From Euryarchaeota archaeon UBA443 (GTDB taxonomy: Archaea > Thermoplasmatota > Poseidoniia > Poseidoniales > Poseidoniaceae), in the NCBI GenBank assembly GCA_002499195.1, contig DAKS01000038.1, forward strand, positions 1 through 12,243: a stretch of 12,243 nucleotides of DNA, written 5' to 3'. The translations under genes and the position numbers were made by a program. The notes beneath the pieces were generated by a model. That model was not told where the DNA came from. It saw nothing but the letters and a program-made list of their open reading frames with translations, and did no database searches. Below are positions 7,148-12,243 of this stretch, piece after piece (position 1 is the stretch's first letter; each line of letters begins with the position of its first letter).

Positions 7148-8404
7148 TTAAAACGCGGGCGGATCCTTCTTCCAGTAAAGGAAATTGGAACCGAACGAGA
7201 TGATTGCCCCAAGTGCTGCAAGTCCAATCGATTGTGTTGTTGACATGGAATCAAGTTGCCATGAATAGTAAGCCACAACCATCGTGGTAATACCGACCCA
7301 AACGCCACTCTTCCATACGCGTAATACACCAAGATGTGCTTGTAATCGTGAGACATCCTTCAGCCATTTTTGAGCGGATTCATATCTGGATTCATCCCCA
7401 TATAATACCGATTCTGCATTGACAACAAGAACGTCGTAGTATCGCCAAATCCATGCACCACCAAGCACGGTAGAGAGAGCTTTTCGACTTGACCAGGAAC
7501 TGGGAACTTCATTCTTCCAATGTTCGAAAAAAATGCTGATTTGTTCTGGCTTATACCCTTTATCTTCCACTAATCGCCCCTCTAAATGGATGAATTCAGC
7601 AATTCCAGGAAGACGTTCTGTTCCGCAAAGGAGCAATTCACTTACACTCTGATTGAGGGGTAAAGCATATTGTTCTCCTTCAACATTAACAATCCAATTT
7701 GGGTTAATACGGACGGATGGTATACCTACAGTCGCGGAAGCATGTGGAGCTCGCCAAAGCGTGTTTGGCTTCAGTTCATCTTCCAAATCCTTCAGTCGTT
7801 TATTCCATCGCTTCTGATCGTTGGGACTAGAGAAAGGAGCGAGTTTGGATTGAATCTTGCCAAGAGTTCGCCCGAACCAATCGGGTGATGCTTCCATAAA
7901 TTCAGCATTCGGAAACACGACCAATGCGTCTTTCCCGTCGATAAGGAGGCCTCCAATTGGCATGAGGAGGTTAGTTGATTCAAGGGCTGATTTGAGATTC
8001 GGTTTTTGGTGCAGTGAAGAGGTTCGGTTACTGGTCGGAATCGAATAGGCAAGAGCGATGTAAGATTCATCAAGTCGTAACAACGTTTGATTTCCATCTC
8101 TGCGAATCACCTCGATGGATGAAGGTTTGATCTCATCAAATTCACCCCATATCCCCTCCTTCGATTGATTCCACCACTCCGAAGTCAGAGCCTTTTGGAC
8201 ATCCCAACAGGGTACTACACCCCATTTTGTATTCAATTGACCCGAGTCAAGAGCCTCATCCAACGATGAGACAGCGACGCCTTGAGGCCACCATGACTCG
8301 TCCTCCATGACCATGCCAAATTGGCACTTCCCATTCAATGTGTCTTTGTTGTCAAGGGGATGCAATGAAAGAAGAGAACCGTTTGGAAGAGGCGGGACGG
8401 CCAT
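7148..8404 (-). CDS. Unknown protein with a large soluble domain and two C-terminal membrane helices
   Basis: I do not recognise this 418-residue protein. It has no signal peptide. Residues 1 to about 360 look soluble and are rich in Trp, including the WWPQG segment and a KWGVVPCWDV motif in the first 70 residues. No nucleotide-binding, metal-binding or catalytic motif is evident. Two helices close the chain (about 367-384 and 391-411), followed by KKDPPAF, so the bulk of the protein probably sits in the cytoplasm anchored by a hairpin. The ATG at 8402-8404 is the first in frame and shares bases with the start codon of the divergent prenyltransferase gene. It has no visible ribosome binding site. 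Alternative ATGs at 8312-8314 (residue 31) or 8306-8308 (residue 33) would leave an 88- to 94-bp promoter gap. The stop abuts the MscS stop with no spacer. Probably lineage-specific. Confidence 0.85.
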   Translation of the reverse strand: MAVPPLPNGSLLSLHPLDNKDTLNGKCQFGMVMEDESWWPQGVAVSSLDEALDSGQLNTKWGVVPCWDVQKALTSEWWNQSKEGIWGEFDEIKPSSIEVIRRDGNQTLLRLDESYIALAYSIPTSNRTSSLHQKPNLKSALESTNLLMPIGGLLIDGKDALVVFPNAEFMEASPDWFGRTLGKIQSKLAPFSSPNDQKRWNKRLKDLEDELKPNTLWRAPHASATVGIPSVRINPNWIVNVEGEQYALPLNQSVSELLLCGTERLPGIAEFIHLEGRLVEDKGYKPEQISIFFEHWKNEVPSSWSSRKALSTVLGGAWIWRYYDVLVVNAESVLYGDESRYESAQKWLKDVSRLQAHLGVLRVWKSGVWVGITTMVVAYYSWQLDSMSTTQSIGLAALGAIISFGSNFLYWKKDPPAF

Positions 8405-9182
8405 GGGAATTAGCGAGAAGATGGGTGATGTCCTCGGCCAAGCGGTTGAGGCAAAACTCCTTCGCGAAGTCCTTGAGCATGAGATTCAGCCGAAGCATCT
8501 TGCCATCATTATGGATGGAAATCGTCGTTTTGCATGGCGCTCCAACCTTGCAACCCATGTTGGACATCGTATTGGGAAGCAACGACTTGAAGCCGTTCTA
8601 GATTGGGTTCTTGAACTTGGTATCCCTTGGTTCACTGTCTATGCTCTATCGACTGAAAATCTAAATCGTCCAGAGAAGGAACTTGATACACTTTTCAAAC
8701 TCTATGTCGAAGGACTCAAATCGATCGCTGAAGATCCTCGTATCCACGAAAACAACGTTCGTGTACAAATCATCGGACGGAGAGAACTTCTTCCCAAACA
8801 CGTCAATGATGCCATCGATTATGCCGAATCAAAAACTGCAGAATACAATGATTTTGTCTTCACGGTATGCCTCGCCTATGGTGCTCGAGAAGAGTTGATT
8901 CTCGCTATCAAAAATATTGCTGAACTTCACAAATCTGGAGAATTAACACTCGAACAGATAACTGAGCAAACCGTTTCAGAGCATCTCTACACCGCAGACA
9001 TGCCGGACCCTGACCTCGTCATTCGAACGAGTGGAGAGGAGAGAATCAGTAATTTCCTGTTATGGCAAATGGCCTATTCTGAACTGTATTTTACGGATGT
9101 TTTCTGGCCTTCATTCAAGAAAAAGGATCTTCTCAAAGCGGTTCAAACCTATCAAATGCGAAAGCGACGATTTGGTGAGTAA
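8403..9182 (+). CDS. uppS: Cis-prenyltransferase (undecaprenyl/polyprenyl diphosphate synthase family)
   Basis: Condenses isopentenyl diphosphate units in cis onto an allylic diphosphate at the membrane surface. In archaea the long polyprenyl product becomes the dolichol-type lipid carrier for glycosylation. All conserved regions are present in the 259-residue form: HLAIIMDGNRRFA (32-44) with catalytic Asp38; the HVGHRIGKQRLE block (52-63); FTVYALSTENLNRP (77-90); and RTSGEERISNFLLWQMAYSE (208-227). MDGNRRFA, rather than bacterial MDGNGRWA, is the archaeal or eukaryotic form. The frame is open upstream to an ATG at 8307, but the ATG at 8403 gives a normal N-terminus and has GAGG (8389-8392) 10 bases upstream. 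The ATG at 8421 is another option. The gene heads a two-gene unit with the Nudix gene, which starts 1 base after its stop. Confidence 0.95.
   Translation: MGISEKMGDVLGQAVEAKLLREVLEHEIQPKHLAIIMDGNRRFAWRSNLATHVGHRIGKQRLEAVLDWVLELGIPWFTVYALSTENLNRPEKELDTLFKLYVEGLKSIAEDPRIHENNVRVQIIGRRELLPKHVNDAIDYAESKTAEYNDFVFTVCLAYGAREELILAIKNIAELHKSGELTLEQITEQTVSEHLYTADMPDPDLVIRTSGEERISNFLLWQMAYSELYFTDVFWPSFKKKDLLKAVQTYQMRKRRFGE
9174..9178 (+). promoter_or_regulatory. Ribosome binding site of the Nudix gene inside the end of uppS
   Basis: GGTGA lies 5 bases before the ATG at 9184 and within the last codons of the prenyltransferase gene, whose TAA stop is at 9180-9182. This favours the ATG start and coupled translation. 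A GTG in the same frame at 9175 is an alternative but would itself be part of this site. Confidence 0.65.
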
Positions 9183-9183
9183 G

Positions 9184-9624
9184 ATGGTTCAATGTGACGA
9201 ATGTCAGGGATATCTCAATCCAGCACTAGCGGTCGATGCCTGCGTCCGTAGAGGCGATTCAATCCTTCTCGTTCAACGCAAATTCCCTCCTTCAGCAGGC
9301 TCATGGGTTCTTCCAGGAGGATTTGTTGATCGGGGAGAACAGCCAAAGGAGGCAGTTCTTCGAGAATTGAAAGAAGAATCAGGACTTGATGGAATAAATC
9401 CACGCCTCCTCATGGTCATGGGTGACCCTGCCCGAGACCCACGGAAGCACATCGTTAGCATCGTTTACGAAGTTGAAGCAACCGGAGAACCGGTCGGTGG
9501 AGATGATGCACAAGATGCTCGCTTCTGGCCAATCTCGGAGATTCTTGAAGGTCGTCTTGTTTTAGCTGGTGATCATGGAGAAATTGTTGAGCGTTGGCTC
9601 AATCAATCAATTCAGAGCCAATAA
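9184..9624 (+). CDS. Nudix hydrolase, ADP-ribose pyrophosphatase-like
   Basis: Nudix hydrolase of 146 residues that should cleave a nucleoside diphosphate linked to another moiety. The complete Nudix box GX5EX7REUXEEXGU lies at residues 46-68, with Glu52 and the metal-binding REL-EE group at 60-65. The N-terminal CDEC (4-7) leading into NPALAVDA recalls the short Cys-containing lead of ADP-ribose pyrophosphatase relatives, although only one Cys pair is present, so a full zinc ribbon is unlikely. The segment DPARDPRKHIVSIVYE (81-96) resembles the ADP-ribose-type subgroup (COG1051), in which DPRGH is common. The reading frame extends upstream to 9031 inside uppS, but that part is a shadow of uppS. 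The gene end overlaps the end of the convergent DUF354-like gene by 26 bp (9599-9624). Substrate assignment is inference. Confidence 0.92.
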   Translation: MVQCDECQGYLNPALAVDACVRRGDSILLVQRKFPPSAGSWVLPGGFVDRGEQPKEAVLRELKEESGLDGINPRLLMVMGDPARDPRKHIVSIVYEVEATGEPVGGDDAQDARFWPISEILEGRLVLAGDHGEIVERWLNQSIQSQ

Positions 9625-10585
9625 ATTCTGCAAATTGTTGACGTGTATTTGGCCATTCAGGTAGTTCGAGTGCGTCCGTAAGGTGCAATCCTGCAAGGAA
9701 TTGTGCATGGATTTTCTCAACTTCGTCCCCGCTGCGTAATCGGAACAAAGGATACCCTTCGGATTCAAGTCGATCGAGAAATCCTCGTTCTGCATTACTT
9801 ACAAGAAGGGTAGGAACGCCCATCAATACCGCTTCACTTGCAACGGTTACAGATTGTGAGATAACACCATCTTGCATCGAAATCATTGAAAGAAATTCCC
9901 ACGGGTCACCGTCATATTTTCCCTCATCCGCCTGCATAGAATCGATCCCATCCAACAATGAATCAGGGATCTCAAGGACTTCTCCAGAATCATGAACGCC
10001 ATCTCCAATCAAGCGACGGACTACAATCTTTGGAACTGCTGCCACTTCTTTCGGACGTAGTTGAGGGTGTAAGTGAACCATTCCATGTAATCCATCCAAA
10101 CGGTGAATTGATGCACCTTTATTGTTGATTTTTTCAAGCCAGCCCCCATCGATTGAAGTGTTCCAGTGCGTTGGAACAAGAACATCCGTAGCCATACCTG
10201 TCGCAAGACGGTGTGCAAGATGATTGACTTCAGTATCCGAAATGTACCATCGATTCGCAATCTTCAATCGCTTTGCAACTCGTAATTCCAATGGAGCACC
10301 AATAGAAACGATACGCTCAATTTTTCCCCCAGAACGTTGAGCTTTCTTCAGGAATGAACGAACTTGTCGCATTCGTTTCCATGCAATACGTGTACGTTTT
10401 GTCCCGATGGGCCTCTCAACCCACCTCTGCTGACGCTTTGGCAATACGCCTTCGGAAGAACCCAATAACTGTCGAACCTCCTTCCGATCTGTTGCAATCA
10501 GAACATCCGATGTCGTTCCACTCCGGATGAATGGGGCGAGCAATCGCACATGTGCAGGATGATCTAAGACCCAACATGTGCGCAT
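9599..10585 (-). CDS. DUF354-like protein, GT-B (UDP-GlcNAc epimerase/glycosyltransferase-like) fold
   Basis: This 328-residue protein resembles archaeal DUF354 proteins, which are thought to adopt a two-domain GT-B fold related to UDP-GlcNAc 2-epimerase and some glycosyltransferases. The N-terminus WVLDHPAHVRLLAPFIR (5-21) matches the family opening (a strand, then D-x-x-HPAHVHF-type and a helix). The C-terminal part has VISQSVTVASEAVLMGVPTL (about 245-264), equivalent to the glycine-rich nucleotide-binding loop followed by EA-x-x-G-x-P. In the usual form this loop is rich in Gly (GGGT-like); here it is SQSV, so nucleotide binding may be altered. There is no signal peptide or membrane helix. 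The ATG at 10583-10585 has GGAG 5 bases upstream. The gene is divergent from the RidA gene and convergent with the Nudix gene. Its reaction is unknown; a role in surface glycan synthesis is inferred only from its fold. Confidence 0.75.
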   Translation of the reverse strand: MRTCWVLDHPAHVRLLAPFIRSGTTSDVLIATDRKEVRQLLGSSEGVLPKRQQRWVERPIGTKRTRIAWKRMRQVRSFLKKAQRSGGKIERIVSIGAPLELRVAKRLKIANRWYISDTEVNHLAHRLATGMATDVLVPTHWNTSIDGGWLEKINNKGASIHRLDGLHGMVHLHPQLRPKEVAAVPKIVVRRLIGDGVHDSGEVLEIPDSLLDGIDSMQADEGKYDGDPWEFLSMISMQDGVISQSVTVASEAVLMGVPTLLVSNAERGFLDRLESEGYPLFRLRSGDEVEKIHAQFLAGLHLTDALELPEWPNTRQQFAEFIGSELID

Positions 10586-10641
10586 AATTACTCCAGTAAC
10601 TCATGGTTAATGTTCATGAGCATTCAAGCATTAGCAGGTTC
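10586..10641. promoter_or_regulatory. Divergent spacer between the DUF354-like and RidA genes, with a short inverted repeat
   Basis: This 56-bp gap must hold the promoters of two divergent genes. On the minus strand GGAG (10591-10594) is a good ribosome binding site for the DUF354-like gene. CTCATG (10600-10605) and CATGAG (10615-10620) form a perfect 6-bp inverted repeat around a 9-base A/T-rich centre, the shape of a dimeric operator. Such a short repeat can arise by chance. An alternative RidA start codon (10603) overlaps it. Confidence 0.4.
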
Positions 10642-11007
10642 ATGAAAGAACATATCTCACTCGATGGAATGAAAACATTCGGACCATACACACCCGGCAT
10701 CAAACATGGTCAGACCTTCTGGCTTTCTGGTCAAATCGCAATCGATGGACGCGATGACATCAAATCGCAAACCGAAGGCGCACTTGCAAAAATCGATGCA
10801 CTCCTCGAAGCAGGAGGATTATCGAAGAATGACATTTGTTTTGCTCAAGTTCTCCTCGACACCATCGATGATTATGGAGCGATGAACGAAGTCTACGGAG
10901 CATGGGTCGCTGATATGGATATGCCACCAGCAAGAGCTGCATTTGAAGCAGGCGCATTACCGAAAGGAGCACTTGTTGAAATCGTTGTGCAAGGTATCAA
11001 ATCTTGA
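10642..11007 (+). CDS. ridA: RidA (YjgF/YER057c/UK114) family reactive enamine/imine deaminase
   Basis: Small RidA-family protein of 121 residues. Trimeric RidA hydrolyses reactive enamine/imine intermediates made by PLP enzymes, releasing ketoacids and ammonia. Family marks are FGPYTPGI (13-20, usually GPYSQAI), LSGQIAID (28-35), the PPARAAFEAGALP block with the carboxylate-binding Arg98, and VEIVVQGIK (112-120) with Glu113. Residues placed like Arg105 and Glu120 of E. coli-type RidA are thus kept, so imine deaminase activity is possible. The start is uncertain. The frame is open from an ATG at 10603, giving 134 residues, but the first 13 of those do not look like the family, while the ATG at 10642 gives the expected short lead before GPYT. 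The gene is followed after 9 bp by a small membrane-peptide gene. Confidence 0.92.
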   Translation: MKEHISLDGMKTFGPYTPGIKHGQTFWLSGQIAIDGRDDIKSQTEGALAKIDALLEAGGLSKNDICFAQVLLDTIDDYGAMNEVYGAWVADMDMPPARAAFEAGALPKGALVEIVVQGIKS

Positions 11008-11010
11008 GGA
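11006..11010 (+). promoter_or_regulatory. Ribosome binding site of the small membrane peptide, overlapping the ridA stop
   Basis: GAGGA begins inside the TGA stop of the RidA gene (11005-11007) and lies 6 bases before the ATG at 11017. GAGGATC matches the archaeal consensus closely. It is good evidence that the 60-residue reading frame is a real, translationally coupled gene. Confidence 0.75.
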
Positions 11011-11016
11011 TCAACT

Positions 11017-11199
11017 ATGCCTGGTTCACCCTATCTCGAGGAGCCTCCCAAAGACCTCCTTACGTGGCCAGTGTTGTTGAGATTGATGATTCCAACCTTT
11101 TCGATTCTTGCAATTGCCTCTTGGTGGATGGGTTATCTCCTTGAATTTCTCATTCTTTTGACCATAACTGGAGCCGTTCTTTTCGTTGTTCGCCGATAG
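11017..11199 (+). CDS. Small two-helix membrane protein, function unknown
   Basis: This 60-residue protein is not one I recognise. After a short Pro-rich N-terminus with an acidic patch (YLEEPPKD, 6-13) come two hydrophobic helices, about 17-36 and 40-57, with almost no loop between them, and a terminal Arg-Arg. It should be a membrane hairpin with both ends on the same side, probably the cytoplasm. Its reality is supported by the strong ribosome binding site overlapping the RidA stop, the 9-bp spacing, and the absence of any competing gene in the stretch. It lies between a RidA gene and a sugar-phosphate mutase gene (34 bp downstream), which gives little hint of function. Confidence 0.75.
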   Translation: MPGSPYLEEPPKDLLTWPVLLRLMIPTFSILAIASWWMGYLLEFLILLTITGAVLFVVRR

Positions 11200-11233
11200 G
11201 CATCCTTGATAACAAAGAGGATGAGCAGAAGGC

Positions 11234-12243
11234 ATGACGGAATGGCCAGTGTCGTGTTTCAAAGCCTACGACATCCGCGGATTATCAGGCGATGAACTGA
11301 GCGATGAATTCGCTTATCGGCTTGGACGTGCTCTTGCTACATATCTTGAATGCGATTCATTTGCAGTCGGACGAGACATTCGTGAATCTAGTCCTGGCTA
11401 TACATCCAACTTGATTCAAGGACTGGTAGATTCAGGTGTAAGAGTCCTCGACCTTGGTATCGTATCAACAGGTTGCGTCTATCATGCATGCTGGACACTA
11501 CCAGTCGATGGTGGCGTCATGGTCACCGCATCTCATCTCCCAATGCCAACTCATAATGGATTCAAGATGTGTCGAGGAACATTACCATTAGCAGGAGAAG
11601 AAATTCAAGAACTAAAGGACATATTCCTTGAAGGAAACTTCCGAGATGGTCAAGGCGAACATATCGATCATCCTCACGAAGATACCTATCTGAAAGCCAT
11701 CATCGAATCAACTGGCCCACTTGCTCGTTCAGTGAAAGTAGCTGTCGATTGTGGAAACGCCGTACCTGGCCCTGCGATGACCAAACTCCTCGATATGCTT
11801 GGAGCAGAACACATCGACTTGTATTGCAATTGGGACAATACAGAACCCAACCATGGTGCAGACCCAACTCGAGAATACAACATGGTTGACCTCGCTAAAA
11901 CAGTCGTTGACAATGGATGTGAACTTGGACTAGGAGCAGATGGTGATGGTGACAGAATCGGGGCAGTTGATGAGAATGGAGACTTCGTCTATCCAGACCG
12001 ACTCATCGCTCTACTCGCTGATGATGTCGTCGGAAGTGAGGATGGTAAGGACCTCCTGATTTACGATGTTAAATGTTCAATGAACGTTGAGAAAGCAATC
12101 CTTTCAGCAGGTGGAAGACCAATGATGGCAAAAACTGGACATTCGTTCATGAAACGCGTCCTAGCTGAACATCCTGATTCATTGATGGCTGCAGAAATGA
12201 GTGGCCACATCTTCATGAACGATCGTGGATGGTATGGCTTCGA
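11234..12243 (+). CDS. Phosphomannomutase/phosphoglucomutase, alpha-D-phosphohexomutase superfamily (3' partial)
   Basis: The first 336 residues of an enzyme that moves phosphate between the C6 and C1 positions of a hexose, supplying sugar 1-phosphates for nucleotide sugars. KAYDIRG (10-16) is the family N-terminus. The phosphoserine loop is VTASHLPMPTHNGFK (97-111) with Ser100. The metal loop is GADGDGDR (234-241) with Asp236, Asp238 and Asp240. The sugar-binding EMSGH is at 321-325. The usual TASHNP is TASHLP here, a variant known to me from some mutase branches. The fourth, phosphate-binding domain lies beyond the window. ATG 11234 is the only reasonable start, because an in-frame stop lies at 11222-11224; a short GAAGG stretch precedes it. 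It is the third gene of the right-hand group. Whether mannose, glucose or glucosamine phosphate is the substrate cannot be decided. Confidence 0.93.
   Translation, partial: MTEWPVSCFKAYDIRGLSGDELSDEFAYRLGRALATYLECDSFAVGRDIRESSPGYTSNLIQGLVDSGVRVLDLGIVSTGCVYHACWTLPVDGGVMVTASHLPMPTHNGFKMCRGTLPLAGEEIQELKDIFLEGNFRDGQGEHIDHPHEDTYLKAIIESTGPLARSVKVAVDCGNAVPGPAMTKLLDMLGAEHIDLYCNWDNTEPNHGADPTREYNMVDLAKTVVDNGCELGLGADGDGDRIGAVDENGDFVYPDRLIALLADDVVGSEDGKDLLIYDVKCSMNVEKAILSAGGRPMMAKTGHSFMKRVLAEHPDSLMAAEMSGHIFMNDRGWYGF

Noticed and set aside
8314..8326. Inverted repeat TGCCAA-A-TTGGCA near the start of the unknown gene, as a possible operator
   Set aside because: It is only 6 bp per arm and lies inside coding sequence on the minus strand unless that gene starts at 8312-8314. 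There is no independent support, although it should be revisited if the shorter start proves right.
8307..8402. Upstream extension of the cis-prenyltransferase to an ATG at 8307
   Set aside because: The extra 32 residues do not resemble the family N-terminus and would overlap the divergent gene by almost 100 bp. The ATG at 8403 gives a normal length and has a nearby GAGG.
9031..9183. Upstream extension of the Nudix gene into the prenyltransferase gene
   Set aside because: This stretch is the conserved C-terminal coding region of uppS read in another frame. The ribosome binding site at 9174-9178 and the family N-terminus support the start at 9184.
1..12243. CRISPR, insertion sequence, phage, toxin-antitoxin or defence system
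   Set aside because: No spaced direct repeats, transposase motifs, integrase, or paired small toxin-like genes were seen. All genes look like stable chromosomal content with similar composition.

Overview
The window looks like chromosomal DNA from a planktonic archaeon. Marine Group II Euryarchaeota (Candidatus Poseidoniales) or a close relative is the best guess. The pointers are a PGF-CTERM-like surface-protein tail at the left edge, archaeal-type ribosome binding sites close to GAGGTGATC, a cis-prenyltransferase with the MDGNRRFA motif, a secreted zinc carboxypeptidase full of Asp-rich calcium-type loops, a DUF354-like protein, and very tight gene packing. This assignment is inferred from gene content and was not tested by phylogeny. 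I see no mobile element, CRISPR array, tRNA or rRNA. No stretch longer than about 100 bases lacks a gene.

Layout. The 3' end of a + strand gene (1-90) meets a four-gene minus-strand block. In transcription order that block is a membrane-anchored M14 carboxypeptidase (5951-3786), a sodium:neurotransmitter-symporter family transporter (3776-2091), a small coiled-coil membrane protein (2075-1512) and histidyl-tRNA synthetase (1429-95). The first three are 9 and 15 bp apart and look like one transcript. A divergent 101-bp spacer leads to an MscS-type channel (6053-7147). That channel abuts, with no gap, a convergent unknown gene (8404-7148) whose start codon overlaps the start codon of a divergent cis-prenyltransferase (8403-9182). 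A Nudix hydrolase follows immediately (9184-9624) and overlaps the end of a minus-strand DUF354-like gene (10585-9599). On the right, a RidA-family gene, a 60-residue membrane peptide and a truncated phosphomannomutase/phosphoglucomutase run rightward as a probable operon.

How the genes may work together. The carboxypeptidase and the transporter make a plausible scavenging pair: external peptides are trimmed and the released amino acids imported with sodium. HisRS downstream is housekeeping. The prenyltransferase (lipid carrier), the DUF354-like GT-B-type protein and the sugar-phosphate mutase could all feed surface glycan or glycoprotein synthesis, but they are not in one operon, so this is only suggestive. 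Nudix and RidA are metabolite clean-up enzymes.

Nothing here is clearly a wholly new system. The points most worth a second look are the overlapping divergent start codons at 8402-8405, the unknown 418-residue protein, the calcium-loop insertions inside the peptidase catalytic domain, the predicted chloride-site residues of the transporter, and the small unknown membrane proteins.
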